A stretch of 64,000 nt of DNA from contig CM053337.1 in NCBI GenBank assembly GCA_028583605.1, positions 14,021,709-14,085,708 on the forward strand, read 5' to 3'. Shown here piece by piece: positions 51,758 through 63,576 of the stretch. Under the pieces are notes generated by a model. It made no database searches, was not told where the DNA came from, and saw nothing but the letters and a program-made list of their open reading frames with translations. The translations under genes and the position numbers were made by a program. Numbering within the stretch: position 1 is the first letter of the stretch; each line of letters opens with the position of its first letter. This DNA comes from Dastarcus helophoroides. Taxonomy: Eukaryota; Arthropoda; Insecta; Coleoptera; Bothrideridae.

Positions 51758-54700
51758 TTAAATTTTTCCAGCTTCATAAAATGGGCTTCTGCTATAAGGT
51801 GTTACCAGGAGGAGAACGACACCTAATGAAAAACAAAAATTAGTTTACATTTTTGAGGCTGCATTCGTTTGACTTTTTCATAAGTTTTGGGAAAAGACAG
51901 GAAGAAGAAAAAGCCATACGAAATTAAATCATTATTACTTTTTCCAAGAACATACCTGATGGTGGTATATTCATGACTATTTGTTCATCCAGTTCGACCA
52001 CAATAGGCAGAGTTTTTTCGAAGACGTTCTGAAAAAAGAATAATGTTGGCGTAATTATGGGGTGGAGTCTTTCCACACTACAAGAATATCACTCGTTTTT
52101 CAATATTTCAGTAGTTTTCGAAGAGTGCCAGAGAGTATCAGTTCCTGAAGTAAAAAAAAGTGTCAGGAAGCTTTCAAGTATTTGATTACTTCATTTCCCA
52201 GAAAACTTCCACACAGAATCAATCTTTTGTATAAGATAGTGAGCTTTCAAATTTTTTAATAGTCAACACCGACACAGTCTCTGGTATCAACGAAATTTGT
52301 CAATTTTTCAAATATTTAGCTAATCTGTTTTCCTAAAGAGCTCCAAACAGTATCAGGTTCTTTGTATGAGATTAATTAGTCAGTGAATTTTCAGATATTT
52401 CAAAAATGTTACTTGACTAGTGTTGGGCTATCCGAATACAAGTTGTGAGATGTATTCGATTCTGCCAAGATCTTGAATACATCCGATTCTCAACTGAAGT
52501 ATTCGAATACTTCCAGACTCCGTGAGTTGAAGTGAGAATATGAATAGAATCGGTTCTCGCCTCGCGCAAGCAACATCTCATCATCGCATGATTCATAAGT
52601 TTTCGGGTACTTGCTTGCATTCGAATACAAAATATGTATTCGAATACAATATATGTATTCGAGATTGTGGTAGTCTGATACAACAAAATATTGGAATGCT
52701 GAGTAGTGAATAGAATCGGTCTCCCAACTACGCTACATATCCGATTCTTAACTTCTCCGATGTTGAATACTGTACCCGATTCTAGTATTCGAGATCTTAG
52801 ACATGCATTTTGAATGCGTATTTTATTCCAGACAGTGGCGGCTCGCGTATATGCACTGATGAACTGCAGCACCCCCAGTTCCGCTTTCGAGTTTTTTCTT
52901 AAAAAGTTTGGTCTTTTTTGAAGACTTTTCCTTGAAAACATTTTAATAGAAATTTTAAATTTTCTCTGATTTCTTTTATAGAAACTTTACCTTCCTTTCA
53001 TGTTATGATCTGCTAAAATCTATTTTTATTTTTAATTTTGATCAAAAACTCCTTTTTAAGAACTAACTTTTGTAAAACTTTTGAAAAAGAAATCAGTATT
53101 TCGAGAAAGAATTGAGTTTTGAAAAAAAAGGTTAAATTTTTCTAAAAGGGTCAACATTTTGAGAAGATAATGAAAATTTCAAGCAACAATCTGTATCCAA
53201 CTCTTTTCGCATTATGATTTCCCTGAAAAAAAAAAAGAATAATACCAAATCTTCAAGTTTTTACCTGATTTCGCAATTTCTACTGTATTGTGAAAAAATT
53301 TTTAGGTTTTTCTAATATTTTTACTTTTTTTTGTTGAAAAAATTTATATTTTTCTAAATATATTATATAAACAAAATTTCTCGAAATTTCTACTTTTCCA
53401 GCAAATTTTGTTCTTAAAATTTTTTCTGGAAATTTCAACTTCTGATTTTTTATGTTCCTTTAATTTGCTTTAAAAATGTTAGGTTTTTTTACGGGATTTT
53501 GACATTTTAAAGTTCATTTTATAATTTTCACTAACAACTTTTAGAAAATAATCCTCACATTTCTATAAAAATGTCAAGATTTTGGAAAGAAACGAAAAAG
53601 TGTTGAGAAAATTTTCCATTGCTTCCACATTTTGCTTTATTTTAAAAGTAATAGCCGATGGATTATTTTCCTAAAATTTCGTTTTTTTTTGCACAGATAT
53701 TTCAAATTTTTTCTCGAGATTTCGATTTTCTTTCAACGAAAATTAGAATCTTTTAAAATTTTGACCTTTTTCAAGATTTCGACTTCATTTGAAAATTTCC
53801 ACTTTTGTTAAGAATTTCGTTCGTATGTTCCTAGAAATTTTGACTTTTTGTGAGAATTTCGCTTCTTCTGACATTTTTGATTTAATTGCAAAATCTCAAC
53901 CTCAAAAATGTCCACATTTTACAATCTATTTTTTAAAATTTGACCTGTTTTCAAAAATTTGATCGTTTTCTCAATTTTAACTTTTTTTGAAAAGTTTGAA
54001 ATTTTCAAAAAATCGCACTGTTTTAAAAACTACGGTTTTATGAAAATATTTACTTTTGTGGAAAGTTAATATTTTTTTAAATGTTGAATCTTTCAAAATT
54101 CTACCCTTCTTGAAAATTCGATTTTTATTTCAAATTTGTTCAGGAATTTTAATATTTTTTTTCTTGTTAATATCGACTATTCTGATGTGGTGTTATTTTC
54201 CAAAATTTAGAAAATTTCGATTTTCCAAAACTTGGTAAATTTCGATTTTTCAAAATTTGGAAAATTTCGATTTTTCAAAATTTGAAATATTTTGATTTTC
54301 GATGATTTTTATTTTTATTTAAAATTCCAATTATTTTTTAAATGTTCGATCTTTTCTCGAGGTTTTGACTTTTCCTTTGAAAGTTACGAATTATTTTCGA
54401 AATTTCGGCTTTTCTTTTGAATTTCGACTTGTACTTGAAACATTTTGTGAAAATTTCGATTTTTTTGAAAATCTGGACCTTTTTGAATATTTTGTCTTGA
54501 TTTTATTCGACCCTTTTTAAAAATTTCGACTTTTTTAAAACAGTTTTTCAAAATGTTAATTAAGGAAATTTTCAATTTTTGTCGAAACTTTCAACATTTC
54601 AAAATTTTGTCTTGTTGAGCCAAAATTGCAAACCTAATTTTTAGCTTATAAAAGAAAGTGATGATATTTTGCAATTGCCCCTTGCGTCTTGTTTTGAAAA

Positions 54701-57700
54701 TTCTGTTTTTAAAAGTTTTTCGACAATTTCGACCTTTTCAAAGTTGCCTTGTTCGAGCAAAATTGTTTTCCAAAACCCAATTTTTGGCTTGTAAAAGAAA
54801 ATTTTAAATTTGAATGTTCAGTTAAATATCGTTTTTCACCCCGCTTGGGGTTCACATTTTTAAAATCGATTAAGTACGTGTTTAGTGATTGCTTTTATCT
54901 ATTCTTTATATACAAATTTTGACAAAAAATATTTAAAAAAAAAACCCTGAAATTTCTCTAAGAATGTCAACATTTTGGGGAAAAAACGAAGAAATTAAAA
55001 AAAAAGTTCAATTTTGACATAAATGCTGAATTTCAAAAAAAAATGAACCTTCTAAATTTCAACTTTTTTGCGATTTAATATTTCACTAAAAAAAACTTAC
55101 CACTATTGTAGAACCGAAGAAAATTCTGAATCGAAATTTCCAATTTTTCTTGAACTGTTATTTTTATTTGTTAAATTTATTCTTGAAATTGTCAAGTCCT
55201 TCAAATTGCGATAAAAAATATATTGAAATTTAAAGATTAAGCTCAAAATTTGGAGAAAAAGCAGACAACATTTCTAGAAATTTGTTATTGGTTTATAAAA
55301 TTTTTGAAAAAAGTAATAAATAATAAGGAATAAATTAATTGTCAAAAATATTCTCAAAATTTCGACTTTTCAAGTAGGACTTATTGAAATTTTCAAAAAT
55401 GAGTCAACATTTCTAGAAAAGTCGAAATTTCGAAATTAAAAATAGTCAAAATATTAAATTAATTAACAATTTAATGTTCTAATTTAAATTTTTTCTAGTA
55501 ATTTTAAAGTTCCCAGAGAAACTTCAAAGATCAAATATTTCAGCGTGAAGTCGATTGTGATTAAAATTCACATTTTGGGAATGTATTTGTAATTGAACTC
55601 CAAATGATTATTCGAAATTTGTCTCAAAACTTCGAACAATTTTAAAAATAGATACTATTTCTTAATTTTGAGTTTTAATTCGACATTTTTTTGAAAAAGT
55701 TTATGTTTAAAAAGAAAAAAAAATATCTATTTAAAAAAAATATATTTCAAGCTCAGGAAAGTTTCTAAAAAACAGATAAAATTTATTGTTTAATCACAAA
55801 ATTCCAATTTTTCCCCGAATTTTGCCTTTTTTCCTGAAGTTGAGGTTTCTATTGGAGGTTCATTGAGAAGCAACAGAGCTGATTTGTTATTAATTTTCTG
55901 AACTCATTTGCTTTTACACAATTTTAACACACAAACACCATCGCAGCAACCCCTCCAGTTTTAGCTACTAGCCGCCACTGATTCGAGATCATTTTTATTC
56001 GGGATGGTTGGTTACGCATTATGCTCGCCCACTCCTGCATTCGAATATGTATCTAATTTTTAATTTATGTCTTCATCTTTCTCATAAAATTATTAAATAA
56101 CGAAATGCTTAAGTACTTTTTAAAATCTGGCTCTCAATTTTAATAATGAAATTTAGCAATATCTGGAAATACAGTTCCAATATGCGAATCCAATCAAAGT
56201 TAAAGATACGTATGTGAATTCTAAAGCTTTAAGATTTATTTATATTAAGAAATTTATATACATTCAATTAGGAAATTACCAATTATGGGCATAGGTACGG
56301 AAGTAGTGAAATCGAAAGTCATATCTCGCCACCACATGCCTCGAATAGGCCGCCGAGACAATTTTTCTAGTAGGTATTTTATTATCCCATAATTCGATTC
56401 TTTGTATTCGAATACTTATTCGATTCTCAAAAGTATTCGAATTCAATGTATTCGATTCTGAAAATCCTTCGATTATTCCAACACTAGTTACTTAAAAATT
56501 GAAATCTAAACTATACAAAATATTGCCAAAATGGAAAAAAAATGATTGACATAATTGACCAAAACAAGAACCAAATGTGAAAATACCTCTATTTTATACA
56601 ACCCAGAGGTTTTGACGTGGAGATTGGTCAAAGAGGTCACAATTTGGGGTTTGTAACCTTCCGTGCTTCTGTTGATTATCGCAAATGCATAGCCGGTTCC
56701 ATTATTTGAAGTCCGTAATGGTTTCCCCCAATATTCGACATCATTTAGCTGTAAACAAACTCCCAAAGTGAAATTATAGAGACGATCACCAGATAGAACA
56801 TTACCGAAAAGATAAACTTTCCCTGGATTCCCAATGGGTCCTGGTTGATTCTAATGGCGTGCTCATTGAGGAGAATCTCGCGGAATTTTGGGTCGATATT
56901 CATAAGATCCACAGACATGATCAGCGGGGCTGACATGATCGACCAAACTGCCATTTGGACCTTCGCTTGCTCGTAGCTGAGTCCAAAGTTGCCTATAATA
57001 AGCTAATATCTGTGTTAGATTTAGTGAAATCTAAATAAGAGACTTATAGAGTTCATTGGTTAGATTATAGCAATTCGAGCTCTTCTATATCCTATCTAAT
57101 AAAAATAGCAACAGAGGAAGAAAGGAAGAAATGAAGAAAGGAAGAAAGGAAGAAAGGAAGAACGGAAGAAAGGAAGAAAGGAAGAAAGGAAGAAAGAAGA
57201 AAGGAAGAAAGGAAGAAAGGAAGAAAGGAAGAAAGGAAGAAAGGAAGAAAGGAAGAAAGGAAGAAAGGAAGAAAGGAAGAAAGGAAGAAAGGAAGAAAGG
57301 AAGAAAGTAAGAGGGAAGAGAGAAAAGAGAAGAGAGAAGAGAGAAGAGAGAAGAGAGAAGAGAGAAGAGAGAAGAGAGAAGAAAGCTCGACATTGCCTAC
57401 AATGAGCTGAAATACTAATGTCGAAAAGGAAGAAAAGGAAGAAAAAAAGAAAGGAAGAACGGAAGAAAGGAAGAAAGGAAGAAAGGAAGAAAGGAAGAAA
57501 GGAAGAAAGGAAGAAAGGAAGAAAGGAAGAAAGGAAGAAAGGAAGAAAGGAAGAAAGGAAGAAAGGAAGAAAGGAAGAGGGAAGAGAGAAAAGAGAAGAG
57601 AGAAGAGAGAAGAGAGAAGAGAGAAGAGAGAAGAGAGAAGAGAGAAGAAAGCTCGACATTGCCTACAATGAGCTGAAATACTAATGTCGAAAAGGAAGAA

Positions 57701-59319
57701 AGGAAGAAAAAAAAAAGGAAGAACGGAAGAAAGGAAGAAAGGAAGAAAGAAAGAAAGGAAGAAAGGAAGAAAGGAAGGAAGAAAGGAAGAAAGGAAGAAA
57801 GGAAGAAAGGAAGAAAGGAAGAAAGGAAGAAAGGAAGAAAGGAAGAAAGGAAGAAAGGAAGAAGTTGCCTATAATAAGCTAAGATCTGTGTTAGATTATT
57901 TCAACTCGAATTCTTCTAACTTTCCTAGTTTATAAAAAATAGTAAGATCTCACTTTTTTCTGAGTTCGAAATTGCCTATTGTTAGATTCTCTGTCAGACA
58001 AACCAAACTTATTTTTACACCCCTCGGTGCTCACCAACCAAGCATCTGAATCAAATCTGAGAAATGCCAAAATCTAGAAGTTGCATAACTTCCATTCACA
58101 ATAAAAGTTTATAAGCACAAAAACGACACGTTAGCCCCACACCTGATGTTAGAAACTTTATATATCTTTTGAATTTGGCGCATTAAAGCAAATAGGAGCA
58201 TCGAACAATCAGTCATTGATGCGTGGGTCTTCCGTATCGACTGCGTGTACGAAGAGCTAGATGTCGTAAAACCACTTAAACTGTTCATGCGTAACTCTGT
58301 TCTGTTAATAGATCAGCCGCCAAGCTTAAATATTTTTAAGAGAATCTAACACTATAATGAGCCGAAATACCAATGCTAACGTCGTAATGAAAAACGATAC
58401 AATAAAAAAAATTTGTAGTTGTTACCATATCAGGGTCGTTCCAGCGGCCTGGTCCCCCTGGAAGGAGTTTATAATTGTTCCTGGTATACCAATCCATGAT
58501 GTTCAAAACGTCCGACCAAGAATCGTTTATATTTATGTAATTCCTCCACAGGTTGCAGTACTTCCCAGCAAGTTGGTAATCGACCTAAACAAAACTAATT
58601 TTGCAAAAGAAAACTCTATACGGATTCCACAGCCGATTTCGAAAAATTCAGTGCAATATGGGAGCAACAACCAGATGTATGATGTAACATGAAGCAATAT
58701 GGGAATAACAAACAGGTGTAACTAGTAACGATGTAACTAAAATCGCAAAGCTAACTAGTGAAAATATTACCCATTTTCCTTCAGCTTCCATATAAGCTGG
58801 ATAAGTGCAAGAAAAGACGATTGGTCGACCTGTCGCATTCAAGCATTTACTCATAGTGGCGTAACCTTAAACGAAAATACCTTTTGATCCCTAAATATAT
58901 CTTCACTTTTACCCAAACCTGATTCCATATCTTCAGTAGAAGCGTAACACGCATCTAATTTTAAGTAATCAACTTCCCATTCGGCGAAAGTTTTCGCATC
59001 CAATTCTAAGTGATACATGCTTCCCGCATAATTAGAGCAAGTAAGAGGACCATAATCCGCATAAATTCCCAACTTTAACCCTTTTGCATGCACCTGAAAC
59101 CCCCAAGTCGATATGTGGCGCCGCATAAATACAGAAAATCTTACAAAATCCGCTAGTGCTTTGATTCCATTGGGGAACCTTGTCTTGTCGGCTTGCAATT
59201 TGTTGTTTTCATCTCTTTCACGATCCATCCAATAGTCGTCTATGATAACGTATTCGTAGCCGGCGTCCTTGTAGCCGTCCCGGACCATGGTGGTGGCAAT
59301 TTTTTTAAAAAGATTTTCA
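51758..59319 (-). CDS. GH27 NAGA-like paralogue D, probable pseudoenzyme, exon 1 not in view
   Basis: Minus-strand exons: E2 59145-59319, E3 58919-59093, E4 58771-58865, E5 58426-58584, E6 56805-57002, E7 56587-56748, E8 51956-52028 and E9 51758-51822. All frames and phases are open (1,102 nt). The nucleophile Asp remains but its motif is KLDAC instead of KLDGC. The acid/base Asp of the RNYxDI motif is Asn (RNYININD; codon 58531-58533). The conserved DDCW is DDYW, losing a Cys expected in a disulfide, and [10 protein letters not shown] is GPGRWNDPDM. SCTYPAY keeps the NAGA-type Ala, with Thr after Cys. The protein should fold as GH27 but probably cannot hydrolyse. No exon 1 was found within 4.7 kb upstream, so it is either far away or lost. 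Confidence 0.82.
52417..56488. mobile_element. hAT-like element, 4.07 kb, 8-bp duplication, non-autonomous
   Basis: Ends CTAGTGTTGG and CCAACACTAG, flanked by TTACTTGA (52409-52416) and TTACTTAA (56489-56496). The subterminal 300 bp on the left and 100 bp on the right are packed with TATTCGAATAC words, a typical transposase-binding arrangement. No transposase; the middle is a second, nested element. Intron 7 of paralogue D. Confidence 0.8.
52833..55980. mobile_element. Nested hAT-like element, 3.15 kb, 8-bp duplication
   Basis: Ends CAGTGGCGGCTCG and, reverse-complemented at the right, CAGTGGCGGCTAG, flanked by ATTCCAGA (52825-52832) and ATTCGAGA (55981-55988). The inside is AT-rich TTTCGAC-type sequence with no transposase. 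A third terminus of the same family begins at 59823. Confidence 0.82.
57110..57880. repeat. GA-rich composite microsatellite in intron 5 of paralogue D
   Basis: Three composites of GGAAGAAA and AGAGAAG blocks, two of them ending in the same CGACATT...AATGTCG spacer as the array at 26.7-29.7 kb (spacers about 57388-57423 and 57653-57689). Purine-rich on the plus strand. It ends in TTGCCTATAATAAGCTAA at 57865-57882, a duplicate of the exon 6 acceptor. Confidence 0.9.
57980..58351. mobile_element. LTR-like or MITE insertion, 372 bp, duplication CTAT
   Basis: Perfect 12-bp inverted ends TGTTAGATTCTC and GAGAATCTAACA, starting TG and ending CA, flanked by CTAT at 57976-57979 and 58352-58355. AATAAAAG near 58102 could be a poly(A) signal, so a solo LTR of a second family is the best reading. 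Not related in sequence to the other LTR family. Confidence 0.7.
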
Positions 59320-59399
59320 CTGAAATATATAGGCGTAGCTAGAATAGGGGACTCCCCCTGGATCATGCAGCAAATGAAAAATTTATATTCAACCGCGGG

Positions 59400-61079
59400 A
59401 ATTTTTTTAGAAAATTTCATTTTCTTCGAAATTCATCTTTTCCTTGATACATTCTTTCGAAATTTAAACTTTTTTCTCAAATTTCGTATTTTCCAAAAAA
59501 ATGAACTTTTTTGAAACTTCGCATTTATTCATATTCTTTTATCAAACATGACTTTCACAAAATTTCGAATTTTCTAAATATTCGTTGGTTTTTTTTTTGA
59601 AATTTCGCAATTTCTAGAAATTCGATATTTTCTGAAAAAATCGACGTTTTTTTATTTCAATGTAAATTTTGGCATATTTATTAAAATTTGCCATTTCCTT
59701 GTAATGTGGTCGAACTTCTGGTAAAAAATTAAAGCCTTTATTGCATTTATCTGGAAATTTTGAAAGATATTTTTAGAAATTTTATAAAAAGAAAACAATT
59801 ACGAGAACATTCTAGGTTTTACCAGTGGCGGCTCGTAGCCAAAACTAAAGGGGATGCTGCGACAATATTTAATATTTTAGAATTTTTAACATTTCGACTG
59901 AAAATTTCGACATTTTCAAAACGTTACTTTTCGAAAACTTTAGATTTTCTGACAATGAAAACTTTTGATAATGTCGCGTTTTTTGAAAGGTTGGATTTTT
60001 TTTCCAAATTTCGACTGTATTGCAAAATTTAATTTTTACCATTTGAAAATTATTACTTTTTCTCAAAATGTAATTTTTTTCAAATCTGCACTTTAGACTT
60101 TTTAAATTTTCGACTTTTTTCTAAATTTCATCTTTGTTTATAATTTTTTTTTGGAAAATTATGATTTTTTTATTGAAAATTTCAATTCTTAATAACTTTG
60201 ACTGGTTTTTATTAAAATGTCAACTATTTTTCAAAATTTCGACTTTTTTTGCAGTTTCGATTATTTTTTAATTTTTTTGTTGTTGATAATCTCGCTATTT
60301 CTTAATTTTCAAAATTCTCTGAAAATTTCAATTTCTTTGAAAATTTTGAAATATTACGAAATCTTAAATTTTAATTTTTTTGATCTAAAATTTCAACTTT
60401 AAAAAAAAATGTTCCATTTTGATTCAAAATTTTAACCACTAAAAATTTAAACTTTTTCCAATATTTTTTCTCAATATTTCGATTTTTGAAAACCTCGATC
60501 TATCTGATAATTTTCACTTGTTTTCAATATTCCGGTTTCGCAAATTTTGATTTTTATTGAAAAGTCGAGTGCAAATTTCCCAACTATTCAAAATTTAAAT
60601 TTTTTTAAAATTTCGAATTATTTCGTAAATTCGATAAAAATTCTCAAATCCTTTGCAAGTTTTGATATTTTTTTAATTTCGACCATAAATTTCGACCTTT
60701 TCTTTTTGAAAATTTCTTCTTTTCCAAAACTTTGACTTCTTTTGGACATTTAAAAGATTTTGAAAATGTTTACCTTGACAACAAATTTCGACTTTCTTTA
60801 TTGAAAATTTTAACCTTTTCTTTAAATCTGCACTTCTTTGAAATTTTCGACTTTATTTTAATTCCCACTTTGTTGAAAATTCCGGCCTTTTTCAAATGTT
60901 CGAATTCTTCAAAATTTTAGTTATTTTCCAAAATTTAAACTTTTTGGAAAACTTAAAAATTTTTACTATATTTTTGATTTCAACTATTTTCAAAATTTTA
61001 ACATTTTTTGCAAACTGTCGATCATTTACTTGAAAGTTGTGATTTTTTATAAGTCAGACATTTCTTAAAACCATTTATT
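59400..61079. other. AT-rich region upstream of paralogue D
   Basis: TTTCGAC-type filler. A hAT-like terminus CAGTGGCGGCTCGTAGCC begins at 59823 and matches the right end of the element at 52833-55980, but no partner end was found. No exon 1 of paralogue D and no gene. Confidence 0.5.
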
Positions 61080-61743
61080 CTTCATGGTAGACCCTTATTG
61101 ACCGGAAATATTATGTTTTCTTCAATTTGTTTAACATTTCTTCGGCCCAGTTTGGAAATATTTAAATTTTTATGGTTTGTTGACAATTTTATAAACAGTT
61201 TTTGAAATGCGACTACGTGATATTTAAATTTATTGAAAACGTCACCTCATGACAGTTTACAAATTAAAAGGTTAGTTTATTTTACATAGAAAAGGAAAAA
61301 TGAAAAATAGGAGACCAAAAATTAGATATGGAAAAAATAAAAATTTTGTTTTTTTGATAAATTAGGAAAATACAAAAAAATACATAAAAGAGGTTGTAGC
61401 ACTGGACATCGACGTTTCGCTCTCATTTGAGCTCGTCAGCAGTGCATAACATGGAAAGGGAACAATGGGGAATAAATACTTAAAAATAAAAATTTTTTTT
61501 AAATATAAAAAAAAAAAATTATTTTTTCCATATCTAATTTTTGGTCTCCTATTTTTCATTTTTCCTTTTCTATGTAAAATAAACTAACCTTTTAATTTGT
61601 AAACTGTCATGAGGTGACGTTTTCAATAAATTTAAATATCACGTAGTCGCATTTCAAAAACTGTTTATAAAATTGTCAACAAACCATAAAAATTTAAATA
61701 TTTCCAAACTGGGCCGAAGAAATGTTAAACAAATTGAAGAAAA
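61080..61743 (-). mobile_element. Penelope-like retro-insertion with 16-bp target duplication
   Basis: The 16-mer CTTAAAACCATTTATT occurs at 61064-61079 and again at 61744-61759. Between them are 230-bp inverted repeats (about 61115-61345 and 61515-61743) around a 170-bp unique loop that contains the hammerhead at 61399-61445. Long target duplications, internal inversion and a minimal type I hammerhead are features known from Penelope-like elements. No reverse transcriptase or GIY-YIG frame is present, so this is a short, non-autonomous copy. Confidence 0.75.
61399..61445 (-). ncRNA. Minimal type I hammerhead ribozyme
   Basis: Reading the minus strand from 61445 down: stem I GCACTG; core CTGACGA (matches CUGANGA); stem II GCTC, loop AAATGA, GAGC; core GAAA; short stem III whose last pair leads to GTC; then CAGTGC, the perfect complement of the first six bases. 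Every invariant core base is present. Self-cleavage is predicted after the GTC, between plus-strand positions 61405 and 61404. The very short stem III is the form known from Penelope-like elements. I checked this by eye only. Confidence 0.85.
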
Positions 61744-61759
61744 CTTAAAACCATTTATT

Positions 61760-63570
61760 GAAATTTTCGACTGATATTTCGTAAATTTCGGCTCCATTTC
61801 AAAACTTCGACTTTTTTTTCAAAGTTTCGGCTCTTTTTGAAAACTTGACTTTTTTTTTGAAAAGTTTAAATTTTTTTAAAAATTTTATTTATATATTTTT
61901 TAAACATTTCCAAGTAAATCTTCGACTTAATAGAAAAGATTCTTTTTAAACTTGAACTATTGAATATTTCGACTTTTTTCAAAATTTTAGGGTTTCAAAA
62001 TTTCAACTTTATTCGATAATTTTAAATTTTCTCCAATATTCAAAAAATTCAGCTTTTTTGAAAACTTAATTAAAAAATCCGCAATTTATTTTGAATATCG
62101 ATATTTTTCCAAAAATTCGTCTTTTATTCACATTCCCAAAATTATTGAAAATGTCGACCATTTTAAATTCAATTTTTCTTAAAAAACTGCTTTTCTGATA
62201 ATTTTAGCTTTATTTTTTAAAAGTGGTAAAGTTTTTCTTTTTAAATTTACATTTTTTTGGAAAAATTTCGAAATAACCCTCGAATTAAAAACAAATTAAT
62301 AACAAAAATTTCTGTTTTTAAAATTGAGCAAAACTAAAACAATTTTCCATAAAAAACTGGCATATACACGCCTGGATGGCTGCATGAATTTGTAGTCTAG
62401 GTTGCATTCTTCTTGCATACGACATTGTTGGCGATGGCAATAGTTTCGCTATGGACCAATAGGTGGTAGTACTAAGAGTCACTCGCCTCGACGCCTGTGA
62501 ATGTTTTAGTACTTACTTGTCGCGTTGATTGAATACATATTAGATATATATAGCTTATGACAAAATGCGTATACCACTTTTCTCTATGCATACTCCAAAA
62601 CGTTGTTAAGGAAGTGCTTGGTACCTAGTGGTCAATAGTAAAACCTCTGAGTAAAAGTATTACACTTTGGCAGGGGAAAACAGAGTTCTTTATGGTTTTG
62701 GTCATTTATCCAAGATCTACACCAAAGTCAAACAATAATTATTTTCTCTTATTGATATGTCCAAGGTCGCCGCGTGATGGGATGGCAATTGGACTGATTT
62801 CTATACCCAGGTTTCTTAAGTTTCACTTCAATGAATACACTTTTAAATTATGAAACTTTGACAAAACACCTTTTTCTTATAGAGTTTAAGACATTTTATT
62901 AACTTCGAATTTTTAAGCCAAATTCTCATCTTTAACTTGAAATATACTGTTCAAAATTTTCAAATTTTTAAAAAAATTAGAAATTACTAAACGAATGCAG
63001 TAAATTTTAAGAAATAACTCCAAATTTAAAAAAAAAACCGTGAAATTTATCCTTTTAATTTACAACTCGTTATTAATTGAATATTTTCAATTTGAAGTCA
63101 ACATTTTAGGAAAAAGAGAAATAATAATAATTGTTAATTTAAAGTTAGAATTTAAAGTAAAAAAATTAAATTTATTTACAAAAATGTTTTCAAAATTTCA
63201 AGTTAAACTTGCTACTTTTTTTCCTTCGATTCAAAATTTTATTTTTTTTAAATTGTTCCAATAACTCGCGTTTAAATTGGAAAATTCGAGACATTTTTTT
63301 AACAAAATGTTTATTATTCTAGTAATTTCAACTTTTTATAGACGTGTGGAAAATCTCTTTTTATTTTTAAAATCATAACTTTTTCTCAACATTTCGAATT
63401 GTAAATTTACAAGTTTATTCTTCTCTTCATATTTCCACTTTAATCACGAAATCGGATTTTTCTAGAAATCTTGTATTTTCGAACGAACTTTTATTTAAAG
63501 TCGTGACCGTTATATTTTTTACTCTTCAACTTGAAACGTGTCGTGAGCATTTTATGTATTCAATCAACGT
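61760..63570. other. AT-rich region with dispersed repeat copy
   Basis: Mostly TTTCGAC-type filler. The block 62375-62525 repeats 2735-2880 (words GCATGAATTTGTAGTCTAGG and GCATACGACATTGTTGGCG). No gene seen. Confidence 0.5.
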
Positions 63571-63576
63571 TCTAGT

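Noticed and set aside
52417..52941. A 174-codon minus-strand frame
   Set aside because: It lies in the subterminal TATTCGAATAC repeats of the hAT-like element and crosses the nested insertion point; no protein family recognised.
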